This document shows positions 19,299 through 27,937 of a stretch of 64,000 nucleotides of DNA, piece after piece. Within the stretch, counting starts at the first letter, position 1. The number at the start of each line of letters is the position of its first letter. The notes beneath the pieces are model-generated. The model had not been told where the DNA came from and did no database searches. It saw only the letters and a program-made list of their open reading frames with translations. Source of the stretch: Herbaspirillum seropedicae (GTDB taxonomy: Bacteria; Pseudomonadota; Gammaproteobacteria; Burkholderiales; Burkholderiaceae_D); contig NZ_CP011930.1 of NCBI RefSeq assembly GCF_001040945.1, forward strand, positions 1,240,001 through 1,304,000, in the 5' to 3' direction. The position numbers and the translations under genes were made by a program.

Positions 19299-20341
19299 CC
19301 CAGGCTCCCTACGCTGTTCTGCAACAGCTTCCAGGCGTCATCGCCGAACTTGGCGCGCAGGTCCTTGTAGAAGCTGCCACGGGCCAGCGCTTCCTTGAAG
19401 GAATTCTTGTCGGCTTCGATGATCTGCACGCCCTTGCCCTGCAGATCGTTGCGGGCAAAACCGGACAGCGAGGCAATGTCGGCGCGTTCGTCGGTGGCGG
19501 CCTTGTCCAGTTCGCGGCGCACGATTTCCTGGATGTCCTTGGGCAGTTTTTCGAAGGCGCGGCGGTTGCCCAGGATCCAGTAGGCGTCCCAGACGTGGTT
19601 GGAGATGGTGCAGAACTTCTGCACCTCGTACAGGCGCGCCGTGCTGATGATGGCCAGCGGGTTTTCCTGGCCTTCGACCAGCTTGGTCTGCAGCGAGGAA
19701 TAGACCTCGTTGAAGTTGATCGGCGTCGGGCTCGCGCCCAATGCGCTGAAGAGCGAAGTCAGCATCGGTGCGGCCGGTACGCGCAGCTTCAGGCCCTTGA
19801 GGTCGGCGGCGGTCTTGATCGGCTTGGTCGAGGTGGTGATCTGGCGGAAGCCGTTATCCCAGGGCTTGGACATGGTCAACAGGCCGACCTTCTCGATCTG
19901 CGCGCGCACATAGGCGCCCAGCGGGCCATCCATGGCTTGCCAGACTTCCTTGTAGTCGTGGAAGGCGAAGCCGGTGTTGACGATGCCGGCCGCCGGCACC
20001 AGGGTGGAGAGCACCACGCTGGCCTGGTTGAAGAATTCCACGCCGCCATTGCGGATCTGCGACATCAGGTCGGTATCCGAACCGAGCTGGTTGGCCGGGA
20101 ACAGCTTGATGTCCAGCCGGCCGCCGGTGGCTTCGCGGATGCGATCGATGGCCTGCTGCGCACGCTTGTTGACCGGGTGCGACGGATCCTGGCCGGTGGC
20201 AAACTTGTAGTTGAACTCGGCCGCATTGGCCGGACGGCTCATGATGGAAAACAGCGGCAGCGCCGCGCCCACGGCGCCGGCCTTGAGCAGCTGGCGGCGG
20301 CTCACGCTGGTCTTGCCGGGTTTGCTGTTGTCTTGGTTCAT
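19295..20341 (-). CDS. TRAP transporter substrate-binding protein (DctP type)
   Basis: 348 residues from the ATG at 20341; the longer frame to 20404 has no signal and runs into the operator-like region. The N-terminus has a Tat-like signal, SRRQLLKAGAVGAALPL. The DctP core motif GLKLRVPAAPMLTSLFSALG near residue 170 includes the Arg that pairs with the ligand carboxylate, and the family stretch NFNEVYSSLQTKLVEGQENP follows. It binds the substrate in the periplasm and delivers it to the fused permease. The ligand is unknown; the downstream transketolase and upstream SDR point to a sugar acid or keto acid. Confidence 0.92.
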   Translation of the reverse strand: MNQDNSKPGKTSVSRRQLLKAGAVGAALPLFSIMSRPANAAEFNYKFATGQDPSHPVNKRAQQAIDRIREATGGRLDIKLFPANQLGSDTDLMSQIRNGGVEFFNQASVVLSTLVPAAGIVNTGFAFHDYKEVWQAMDGPLGAYVRAQIEKVGLLTMSKPWDNGFRQITTSTKPIKTAADLKGLKLRVPAAPMLTSLFSALGASPTPINFNEVYSSLQTKLVEGQENPLAIISTARLYEVQKFCTISNHVWDAYWILGNRRAFEKLPKDIQEIVRRELDKAATDERADIASLSGFARNDLQGKGVQIIEADKNSFKEALARGSFYKDLRAKFGDDAWKLLQNSVGSLG

Positions 20342-20402
20342 GTCTGGTCTCCTGTTTGTTCTGATGTCGGGAAAGAGGCCGGCCAGGCCGGCGTGTGCGA
20401 GC

Positions 20403-20440
20403 ATTAAGCTGCGTTTAATGAATCAGCATTCCACCATTAA
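20403..20440. promoter_or_regulatory. 38-bp LysR-type operator, site A
   Basis: ATTAA (20403-20407), N7, TTAAT (20415-20419), N16, ATTAA (20436-20440). The layout is identical to the copies at 42.3, 52.8, 56.0 and 60.5 kb. It lies 62-99 bp before the DctP start and overlaps the end of the upstream SDR gene. The third half-site falls in SDR coding sequence, so it may be partly coincidental. Confidence 0.45.
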
Positions 20441-21164
20441 CGTCCAGCGTGATGCCGGTGCAGTATTGTGAGAGGTCGCTGCCCAGAAAGACGCAGGCGC
20501 CGCCGATGTCGTCGGCACGGCCCAGGCGCGCCAGCGGAATGGTCTCGGCGATCTCGGCCTTCTTTTCTTCGGTGAGCTTGCCCTTGATGATGTCGGTGCC
20601 GATCAGGCCCGGGGTGATGCTGTTGACGCGGATGCCTTCCGGACCGAACTCGCGCGCCATGGCGCGGGCCAGGCCGAGCACGCCGGCCTTGGCCGCCGAG
20701 TAGTGCGGACCGCCCAGGATGCCGCCGCCGCGCTGGGCCGACACCGAGGAGATGCAGATGATGGAACCGTTCTGCTGCGCGCGCATGGCCGGCAGCACCG
20801 CCTGCGACATGTAGAGCGTGCCGCGCAGGCTGACGTCGAGGATGCGGTCGTAGTCGGCGCCGGTGATCTCCAGCGTCTTGACCGGCTGGGTGATGCCGGC
20901 ATTGTTGACCAGGATGTCGATGCGGCCGAACTGCTGGAGGATGGCCGCCGCTGCCGTTTCGCAGGAAGCCTTGTCGGTCACGTCGGCCACCAGGCCCAGA
21001 TGCTGGCTGCCGATGCGCGCAGCGGCCGCCGCCGGATCGGCCTGGGCCAGGTCCAGCACCACCACGCGGGCGCCTTGCTCGGCCATCAGGCGCGCCGTGG
21101 CGTAACCCAGACCATTGATTCCTGCACCGCCGGTGATGACGGCAACCTTGTCCTTGAGCAGCAT
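20415..21164 (-). CDS. SDR-family NAD(P)-dependent oxidoreductase
   Basis: 249 residues from the ATG at 21164, supported by GGAGA upstream; a longer frame to 21212 lacks such a site. The cofactor loop is TGGAGINGLGYA, NNAG lies near residue 88, the catalytic Ser is in ISSVSAQ, and YSAAKAG provides Tyr and Lys near 155-159. The C-terminal region is typical of the family (LDVNGGMLIH). Being in line with the TRAP and transketolase genes (73-bp gap), it probably oxidises the imported compound. The gap contains the 38-bp operator-like element, so the TRAP genes may also have a promoter of their own. Confidence 0.88.
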   Translation of the reverse strand: MLLKDKVAVITGGAGINGLGYATARLMAEQGARVVVLDLAQADPAAAAARIGSQHLGLVADVTDKASCETAAAAILQQFGRIDILVNNAGITQPVKTLEITGADYDRILDVSLRGTLYMSQAVLPAMRAQQNGSIICISSVSAQRGGGILGGPHYSAAKAGVLGLARAMAREFGPEGIRVNSITPGLIGTDIIKGKLTEEKKAEIAETIPLARLGRADDIGGACVFLGSDLSQYCTGITLDVNGGMLIH

Positions 21165-21390
21165 GTCGTGTTCTCCAGATGTTTGCGTTGATGTGCGGAA
21201 CACCGGAGACAAAGCGGGTGCGTGTCTGCGCCAGGCGCAGCATGCGTAGGGGGCGATGCAGCCGCCAGGCTGTGCACCGTTGTCTCCGTTTTTGTTCTGA
21301 TGCGCATGGTCGGACTTTCCTCGCCTGACGACAAGCGAAGTCTCGTCATGTTAAAGTGACGGATCATCATCTTAGCTGCAGAGCCCGCCC

Positions 21391-22278
21391 ATGGCCGTTC
21401 TCCCGCCCTTGCCCAACCTCCAGGCCTTCGAAGCGGTGGCCCGGCGCAAGAGTTTTGCGCTGGCCGCTGCCGAACTGCATCTGACCGCCTCGGCGGTGAG
21501 CCACCAGGTGGCGCGGCTGGAGTCTTACCTGGGCATCCGGCTGTTCGAGCGCAGCGCCCATGGCGTGCGCATCACCACGGCAGGGGAGGCCTACCTGGCG
21601 CGCATCCAGGGCGCGATCTCGGCCATCACGGCGGCGTCCATGGATGTGCGCCAGGGCGTCAGCAACACGCTCTACATCCATTCCGCGCCCAGCATCGCCA
21701 GTCTGTGGCTGATGGCGCGGCTCAATGATTTTGCGCGCAGCTATCCGGAAATCACCTTCAATCTGTCGGCGGCGCATTCGCAGAGCAATTTCGAGCTGGG
21801 CGAGGTGGATATCGATATCCGCTATGGCATTCCCAACTGGCCGGGGCTGGTGGTGGAGCCCTTGTTCGAAGAGCGCATCGTGCCCCTGGCCAGCCCCGCC
21901 TTCATCCGTGAATACCGGCTCAGGAAGCCGGCTGACCTGCTGGGCGTGAAACTCATCCGCAGCAATGTCAGCGTGGTGCAGTGGGCCGACTGGTTCGGGG
22001 AATTTGCGGACGTGCGGGCGCCCGAGCAGTTCGCGGTGCGGTTCGACCGGGCGCAGATGTCACTGGATGCGGCCACGCAGGGACTGGGCGTGGCGCTGGA
22101 GAGCGCCACTGTGGCGGCGCGCCACCTCGAGGAAAAGAAACTGAAACCCATCTTCGGGCTGGAGCGCGCCATCAAGGTCAAGGCGCACTTCGCCGTCTAT
22201 CCCGCCCACCATGCGCGGCGGCCGGCGGTGGCGGCGTTCCTGGAATGGCTGCGGGAGCAGGCGGATGGGCAGGGGTGA
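21391..22278 (+). CDS. LysR-family transcriptional regulator, GcvA type
   Basis: 295 residues. The N-terminus PPLPNLQAFEAVARRKSFALAAAELHLTASAVSHQV is the GcvA-like helix-turn-helix. The effector domain shows the branch motif DIDIRYGIPNWPGLVVEPLFEE near residues 140-161. It is divergent from the SDR/TRAP/transketolase run with a 226-bp gap, the usual arrangement for a LysR controlling its neighbour, so it is the first candidate activator of that operon. Its effector is unknown. Confidence 0.88.
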   Translation: MAVLPPLPNLQAFEAVARRKSFALAAAELHLTASAVSHQVARLESYLGIRLFERSAHGVRITTAGEAYLARIQGAISAITAASMDVRQGVSNTLYIHSAPSIASLWLMARLNDFARSYPEITFNLSAAHSQSNFELGEVDIDIRYGIPNWPGLVVEPLFEERIVPLASPAFIREYRLRKPADLLGVKLIRSNVSVVQWADWFGEFADVRAPEQFAVRFDRAQMSLDAATQGLGVALESATVAARHLEEKKLKPIFGLERAIKVKAHFAVYPAHHARRPAVAAFLEWLREQADGQG

Positions 22279-22330
22279 GTGGCTCATGCAATCCGCATAA
22301 CGTTCGACCTGATCCATCCTTTGGCGCTGT

Positions 22331-22568
22331 ATCGAAGTCTGTCCTGAGGCTGTTGATCGGGGGGGGGGCGGACGGCGCGCCTTCGATACGGCCCCTGCGG
22401 GGCCTACTCAGGTCGAACGGTGGTCGGGGTGATTGCGTAAACGGCTCCTTGACGCCAACGCTGGTCATTTGCCGGATGACTCGACTCCCGTTCGGCCTGA
22501 GTAGCGGCGCAGCCGCGTATCGAAGGTTCACCGGCGGCGCAGCCCTTCGACAGGCGCAGGGCGAACGG
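22331..22568. repeat. REP-like repeat cluster (copy B)
   Basis: This 309-bp gap (22279-22587) carries no gene but several units of the window's repeat family. One is inverted at 22380-22420 (hairpin GGCCCC-TGC-GGGGCC), one direct at 22488-22526 (hairpin GCGGC-GCA-GCCGC), and one degenerate at 22543-22568 (CCTTCGACAGG...GCGAACGG). A fragment lies at 22331-22347. A run of ten G interrupts it near 22359-22368. Confidence 0.7.
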
Positions 22569-22587
22569 TCGTTGGCAATCGTGGACA

Positions 22588-23523
22588 TTAACTCCCCGGC
22601 TTTTGCTGCCGTGCGACTTCCTTGCGCTTCATCGATAGATACTCTTCCCGCGTGAGCTCATGTAACTGCCGGGGATATTGCTCGGTCGCGCCATACCAGG
22701 CTGCCAGGCGCTTCTCCAGCCGCTCGCCGGCGGGCGCCTCTAGTGCGGCCAGGTAGGCATCGATGGCCAGGTAGTAGCGCATGGTGTTGCGCTCCACCGT
22801 GGCGCGGCTGCCCGAGACATACTGCGCCTGGCCGTTGGCGTCACGCTTGACGACGCTGAAGCCGACCTTGTCGCGTCCCACCGTCATCAGGTAGGCGCGC
22901 AGGGCCAGCCTGCTGGCCATGCCATAGGAATAGGCATAGCTGAAATGCAGGAAGGAACGGCGCTCGTCCAGCGGGATGGCTTCGATCTCGATGCGATAGT
23001 TGGAGGTGTCCAGCGGCCCCTTGTCCGCCAGCATCGAGGAGGAGAAATACTCCGCCGCGCTGCTCCCGCCGTGGTAGCGCAGATCGACCCGGTAGGTGTC
23101 GTTGAGGTCCTGCTCGGTCTTCTTGCCGACCTGCATGCGCAGGGTGGTCTTGCCGCCTTCGCGCAGCAGCCGGCAGTACTTGGTGTTGAGGTGCAGGATC
23201 AGGATGTCGCACCAGTGTTCGGGACCGTCCAGCGCCTCGCGCACCTGGGCAAAGGGATAGGCCAGCACGGCGTAGATATCGCCCTTGACGGTGCTGTCCT
23301 GCTCACGCGAATTGAGATACAGCGGGCGCTGGTAGGCATTGTTGCTCAGTTCGCCCTGCAGCTCTTCATAACGGCTCTTCATGGCCGCCATACCGGCCTG
23401 GGTCTGATTCTGGGCCTGGGCCTGCGCAGCACCGCAGAGGACCAGCGCCAGTGCGGCGCAGGCCATCAGGGGCCGTGACAGACGGGACAACGTGGATCGC
23501 AAACGGGACTCCTCTCTCTCCAT
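22588..23523 (-). CDS. Exported protein of unknown function
   Basis: 311 residues. An N-terminal signal segment (LMACAALALVLCGAAQAQA, after an Arg-rich start) predicts export to the periplasm. The mature protein has conserved-looking stretches such as GDIYAVLAYPFAQVREAL and WCDILILHLNTKYCRLL near residues 85-115, with two cysteines. The alternating hydrophobic pattern and its length resemble a START/SRPBCC-type lipid-binding fold, but I cannot confirm that. It lies 33 bp after a phospholipase-D-type lipoprotein gene in the same direction, so the two are probably one operon and may act together on envelope lipids. No function is assigned. Confidence 0.7.
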   Translation of the reverse strand: MEREESRLRSTLSRLSRPLMACAALALVLCGAAQAQAQNQTQAGMAAMKSRYEELQGELSNNAYQRPLYLNSREQDSTVKGDIYAVLAYPFAQVREALDGPEHWCDILILHLNTKYCRLLREGGKTTLRMQVGKKTEQDLNDTYRVDLRYHGGSSAAEYFSSSMLADKGPLDTSNYRIEIEAIPLDERRSFLHFSYAYSYGMASRLALRAYLMTVGRDKVGFSVVKRDANGQAQYVSGSRATVERNTMRYYLAIDAYLAALEAPAGERLEKRLAAWYGATEQYPRQLHELTREEYLSMKRKEVARQQKPGS

Positions 23524-23556
23524 TCAAGCCTGCCAATTCAGCCAATTGGCGGGCGG

Positions 23557-24975
23557 TTACAGCAGCCGCGCCCAGACGCTGGCGCCGAATTCCTTCATGC
23601 GCTCGCTGATGGGACGCTGCTCCCATTGTTCCTTTGTGATCTCCTTGGACGCGCCAAGATCCCGGTCGAACATGCTTTTCATCTGCACACCGAATTGCGG
23701 GCTCAGGATCACCGCGTTGATTTCCTGGTTGTAGACGAAGCTGCGCCAGTCCAGGTTGGTCGATCCGATGGTGGACCAGACGCCATCGATGAGTGCGGTC
23801 TTGGAGTGCAGCAGCGCATCCTGGCGCTCGTAGATGCGGATGCCTGCCTCCAGCAGTTCCTGGTAGAAGGAGCGCGAGGCGTACAGCACCAAGGACGAGT
23901 CGCTGTGCGAGGGCAGGATCAGGCGCACATCGACACCGCGCCTGGCCGCGTCCTTGAGCGAATCGCGCAATTGCGGGTCCGGCACGAAGTAGGCATTGGT
24001 GAGGTAGATGGCCTTTTCCGCATGCTGGATGGCGGAGATGAAGGTGGCGTAGATGACACTGTAGGGGTCATCGGGAGAACTGCCGATGGCGCGCACGATC
24101 TCGTTGCCAGCCGGCGCCACCGTCGGGAAGTAGCGATGATCGCCCAAGGCGGGACCGCGCTGCTTGTTCCAGGTATCGACAAAGAGCTTCTGGAATTCCA
24201 GCGCCACCGGACCATCGATGCGCACCTGGGTGTCGCGCCAGGGAATCTGTTCACCCTCGGCATTGACACGCGGCTTCTTCTTGCGCGTGCTGAAGGAACC
24301 GCTGGAATAGACGCTGCTGATGTTGATGCCGCCCACGAAGGCGGTCTTGCCATCGACCACCAGCAGCTTGCGGTGGTCGCGCTGGTTGACTTCCCAGTCC
24401 TTGCGCAGCTGGGTCGGGTTCAGCGGGTTGTATTCCAGCACCTGGATGCCGGCATCGATCATGGGCTGGAAGAAGGTGCGCGGCGTATTGAGCGCGCCCA
24501 CGCTGTCATACATCAGGTTGACCTGCACGCCCTTGTTCTGCATGGCGATTAGCAGGTCGGCGAACTGGCGGCCGACCTCGTCGTCTTCCATGATGTAGGT
24601 TTCCATGTTGATGTGGTAGCGCGCCGCCTGGATAGCCTGCTGCATGGAGGCATAGGTGGCCGGCCCGTCGATGAGCAGGGTCACCTTGTTGCCCGTGACC
24701 AGGGGCGAGCCGGTGATGGCGCCTTCGATGGCCACGTGCCGGTCCAGCAGGGTGTTGTCGGCGTTCTGGGCGCGCAGCTTCTCCAGCACAGCCTTGGACT
24801 GCGCCTCCGAGAGCACGCCGCGGCCACCCTTCATCTGGATGGTGCGCGCCGACTGCGTGTCCATGTCGGGCACGATGGTGGGCAGCGAGCTGCACGACGA
24901 GAGCAGCGCCGACAGGCCGGCCAGCACGAGCAGGGTGGCGCACCAGCGCCTGGGCTTGATGTTCTTGTTGGTCAT
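23557..24975 (-). CDS. Phospholipase D-family lipoprotein (cardiolipin synthase ClsC-like)
   Basis: 472 residues. The N-terminus is a lipoprotein signal with lipobox LSSC near residue 28. Two HxKxxxxD catalytic motifs are intact: HRKLLVVD near residue 202 and HSKTALID near 393, each followed by the usual GG(I/T)N or GSTN element. This two-HKD layout fits cardiolipin synthase C and related phosphatidyl transferases. Lipoprotein anchoring would place it in the periplasm, unlike the cytoplasm-facing ClsA type. Downstream is an exported protein of unknown function. Strict enzymatic specificity cannot be told. Confidence 0.85.
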   Translation of the reverse strand: MTNKNIKPRRWCATLLVLAGLSALLSSCSSLPTIVPDMDTQSARTIQMKGGRGVLSEAQSKAVLEKLRAQNADNTLLDRHVAIEGAITGSPLVTGNKVTLLIDGPATYASMQQAIQAARYHINMETYIMEDDEVGRQFADLLIAMQNKGVQVNLMYDSVGALNTPRTFFQPMIDAGIQVLEYNPLNPTQLRKDWEVNQRDHRKLLVVDGKTAFVGGINISSVYSSGSFSTRKKKPRVNAEGEQIPWRDTQVRIDGPVALEFQKLFVDTWNKQRGPALGDHRYFPTVAPAGNEIVRAIGSSPDDPYSVIYATFISAIQHAEKAIYLTNAYFVPDPQLRDSLKDAARRGVDVRLILPSHSDSSLVLYASRSFYQELLEAGIRIYERQDALLHSKTALIDGVWSTIGSTNLDWRSFVYNQEINAVILSPQFGVQMKSMFDRDLGASKEITKEQWEQRPISERMKEFGASVWARLL

Positions 24976-25223
24976 GGAAGGTTCCCGGTTCTACGCCGCC
25001 ATCGACCGTGACGCTGTCTCGCAGGGGGAGTAAGGCAACGCAGTGTCGATGAGTATATGCCGCAGCCTGGCGCCACGGCACAGCCAGAGCGGCGAATCGG
25101 CACTGTCCTACAACGGAAAGCGGGAGCTGCCTACAGGAAAGCCGGCGCGCTGTGGCGCCTGGGCCCGAGGTGGAAAGGAGAAGGGAAGCGAGGGCGGGAA
25201 GGGGCGGGCCCCTCCCGGGGGAT

Positions 25224-27776
25224 TCAGTAGACGTCGCGGCGATAGCGGTTCTGTTCGATCAGGTCTTGCAGACCCGTCTCGCCGAGGAGGCTGGTCAGCA
25301 CCGCGTCCACGCCGGCGGCCATGCCATCGAGGCTGCCGCAGACATACAGCACCGCACCCTGGTCCAGCCAGTGGCGCAATTCGCCAGCGGCCTCGCGCAG
25401 GCGATCCTGAACGTAGATGCGGGCTTCCTGGTCACGCGAGAAGGCCAGGTCCAGGCGCGCCAGCTGGCCCTGCTGCAGCCAGGCTTGCAGTTCCTCGCGA
25501 TAGAGGAAATCGTAACGTTCGTTACGTTCGCCGAACAGCAGCCAGTTGCGCGTGCCGCCGGCGTGGATGCGCTGGCGCAGATGGCCGCGCAGGCCGGCCA
25601 TGCCCGAGCCGTTGCCGATGAAGATGGCGGGCGTGTCGGCGGACACCGGGGCAAAGCCAGCATTGTCCACCAGTCTTGCCTGCAGGCGCGCGCCGAGGGG
25701 GGCGTATTCGGTCAGCCAGCCGGAGGCCAGTCCCAGGCCGTCTTCGTGCCGCTGCTGGCGCACCAGCAGTTGCACCGTGCCATCCTGCATGGCCGAGGCC
25801 ACCGAATAGGAGCGCGCTGTGAGCGGCTGCAACTGTTGCGCCAGTGTCTGCGCATCGGCCGCTGCCTGCATCGGCAGCACGCTGCAGGCCAGTGCATCGG
25901 CCAGGCTGCAGCGCATGCCACGGCAGTGGACTTCGGTCGCACCATCCAGCCCCAGCCGCTGCAGCACCAGGGCCACACGATCCGGCGCATGGCGCGGCAT
26001 CACTTCCAGCAAGGCGCCGGCTTGCCAGGCCGGCGCCGGCTGGCTGCTGTCGGCGCTCTGCAAGACCAGATGGAAGAGCGGCTCGCCCTGGCTGCCGGCA
26101 TTGAGATGGTGGCGCTCCACCAGCACCCATGAGGGCCAGGTCGGGCTGCTGGTGGGCAGGAGATCGCTCACGGCGGCGTCCAGGCCATGGCTGGCCAGTT
26201 CGCTCTCCCACTTGCGCAGGGCCGCGGCGTCCATGCGGTCCACTTCCACCAGCGGGAACATCGGCTTGGCCCCGCACTGGCGCAGGCCATGGTCGAGTGT
26301 ATGGCCGAAGCCGCAGAAGCTGGTGTAGTGGCGATCGCCCAGCGCCAGCACGGCATAGTGCAGATGCGCCAGCGACTGGCCGGCGGCCTGGCGCAGGCGG
26401 CGTTCGAAGCCGCGCGCACTGTCGGGCGCGTCGCCCTCGCCGAAGGTGCTGGCGATGAGCAGCAGGCGGGGATGGTGGCGCAGCGTTTCGGCAGTGGTCT
26501 GGGCCAGCGCCTGCAGGGTCACGGCCACGCCGCTGCGGCGCAGGCGCGCTGCGGTATGCAGGGCGATGCGTTCGGCCTGGCCGGTCTGCGAGGCATAGGC
26601 CACCAGCAACTGGCCGCCGGCTTGCTGCTGCGGCTCTCCCAGGGCGGCGCGTTCGGCGCGCAGGGCGGCCTTCTTGCGGCGGCGGTCGAGGTAGAGCATC
26701 CAGCCGGTGATGCCGAAGAGCGGCATCATCAGGCTGGCGATGGCCATGATGATGCGTCCGGGCAGGCCGAAGTAGGTCCCCATGTGCAGCGGATAGATGG
26801 CGGCGATGAACCTGCCGCCGGTGCTCTTGTCTTCGTAGCGTTCCAGCTGTTTGATCTCGCCGCTCTGTGGCAGCACCACCATACGGCTGCGGGCGCGCTC
26901 ATGCGGCGCGTCGTGGCCGAGGAAGAAGATCTGCAGCGGCTGCGTACCTTGTTCGGGCAGGCGCAGCTGTGCGCTCTGGTAGTCCGGCGCCTTGGTCAGG
27001 AAGGCGTTCCAGGCCTGGGTCAGGTCCAGGGCGACCGGGGTCTGGTTGTTGGGGCCGTCCTTTTTCTTGCCCTCGCCGCGCGCCATGGGGGCGCGACGGG
27101 TTTCGCCGGCCAGCGTGTTGACGCCGTCCTTGAACCAGTCCAGCGCCCAGTAGGCGCCGGTGGTGGCGAAGATCACGTACATCACCAGCGACCAGGTGCC
27201 GATGACCGAATGCAGGTTCCACAGCAGGGAGCGGCCCTGCAGCTGGAAATCCAGACGCAGCCAGGCGCGCAGCGACAGCGCCCGGCGCGGCCAGCGCAGG
27301 TACAGCCCCGACAGCGCCAGCATCAGCAGGCACAGCGCCAGCGTCCCCAGGACGATCTTGCCGATCTCGGTGGGCAGCAGCAGCCAGCGGTGGAAGCGCT
27401 CGGTGAACTCGAAGAATTCCATGCCCGTCACCGGCGGCAGCAGAGCGCCGGTGTAGGGATCGACATAACGCGCCTGGCCGCGCCGCTCGCCCGGAGGCGG
27501 CGCGAACACCACGCGCACCGAATCCCCCGGCTCGGCCGACAAGGTCATGGTGGTGATGCGGCGTTGCGGCTCTTCCTGGCGCAGTTTCTCCAGCACTTGC
27601 TGCGGCGTGAGCGTGGCTTGCTGGCGCACCTGGACGTGCATCACCCCGGGGCTGAGCAGATCCATGATTTCTTCACGGAAAGCCAGCAAGGCGCCGGTCA
27701 CGCCGATGGTCATCAATACGGTGCCGGCGGTGATGCCGATGAACCAGTGGAGTTGGAACCAGATCTTCTTGAACAT
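25224..27776 (-). CDS. PepSY-flavodoxin-FAD/NADPH reductase fusion (ferric-reductase-like)
   Basis: 850 residues from the ATG at 27776 (MFKKIWFQLHWFIGI); the upstream extension to 27893 covers the promoter and was rejected. Order of domains: PepSY-associated membrane region with about four helices and His residues (to about 420), a flavodoxin-like FMN domain (VAYASQTGQAERIA near 460, ASTFGEGDAPDSA near 510), then a sulfite-reductase-like FAD/NADPH module (RSYSVASAM near 695, GNGSGMAG near 760, ending YRRDVY). It probably passes electrons from NADPH across the inner membrane, for example to reduce iron from siderophores in the periplasm. A Fur-like box lies in its promoter. No siderophore receptor is adjacent. 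Confidence 0.88.
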   Translation of the reverse strand: MFKKIWFQLHWFIGITAGTVLMTIGVTGALLAFREEIMDLLSPGVMHVQVRQQATLTPQQVLEKLRQEEPQRRITTMTLSAEPGDSVRVVFAPPPGERRGQARYVDPYTGALLPPVTGMEFFEFTERFHRWLLLPTEIGKIVLGTLALCLLMLALSGLYLRWPRRALSLRAWLRLDFQLQGRSLLWNLHSVIGTWSLVMYVIFATTGAYWALDWFKDGVNTLAGETRRAPMARGEGKKKDGPNNQTPVALDLTQAWNAFLTKAPDYQSAQLRLPEQGTQPLQIFFLGHDAPHERARSRMVVLPQSGEIKQLERYEDKSTGGRFIAAIYPLHMGTYFGLPGRIIMAIASLMMPLFGITGWMLYLDRRRKKAALRAERAALGEPQQQAGGQLLVAYASQTGQAERIALHTAARLRRSGVAVTLQALAQTTAETLRHHPRLLLIASTFGEGDAPDSARGFERRLRQAAGQSLAHLHYAVLALGDRHYTSFCGFGHTLDHGLRQCGAKPMFPLVEVDRMDAAALRKWESELASHGLDAAVSDLLPTSSPTWPSWVLVERHHLNAGSQGEPLFHLVLQSADSSQPAPAWQAGALLEVMPRHAPDRVALVLQRLGLDGATEVHCRGMRCSLADALACSVLPMQAAADAQTLAQQLQPLTARSYSVASAMQDGTVQLLVRQQRHEDGLGLASGWLTEYAPLGARLQARLVDNAGFAPVSADTPAIFIGNGSGMAGLRGHLRQRIHAGGTRNWLLFGERNERYDFLYREELQAWLQQGQLARLDLAFSRDQEARIYVQDRLREAAGELRHWLDQGAVLYVCGSLDGMAAGVDAVLTSLLGETGLQDLIEQNRYRRDVY

Positions 27777-27864
27777 GCGATGGCTTGGCGGATGGCGGGC
27801 GTGGGGCCCTGTTGTTGTTCGGGGCCGGGCCGCAGCAGAGCGACCGGGGCTGGGTAAGCCCGGT

Positions 27865-27894
27865 ATTATAAAGCAAATGAAAATGATTCCCATT
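27865..27894 (-). promoter_or_regulatory. Promoter with Fur-type iron box
   Basis: A perfect TATAAT on the minus strand (27870-27865) adjoins a Fur-like sequence at 27873-27894. GCAAATGAAAATGATTCCC (plus strand) agrees at 13 of 19 positions with the classic consensus GATAATGATAATCATTATC. The box would cover the spacer and -35 region and give iron-dependent repression of the reductase gene. Confidence 0.65.
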
Positions 27895-27937
27895 GGTATT
27901 CAGAGTCTTGCCATCACAGGGAATCGGAAGGATGCAT

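Noticed and set aside
22359..22368. Run of ten G within the repeat cluster
   Set aside because: It could be a phase-variable tract, but it is not in or before a gene start and may be a sequencing-prone homopolymer.
27777..27893. 39-residue N-terminal extension of the PepSY reductase
   Set aside because: It would be encoded by the TATAAT/Fur-box promoter region; MFKKIW at 27776 is the usual start of PepSY-type proteins.
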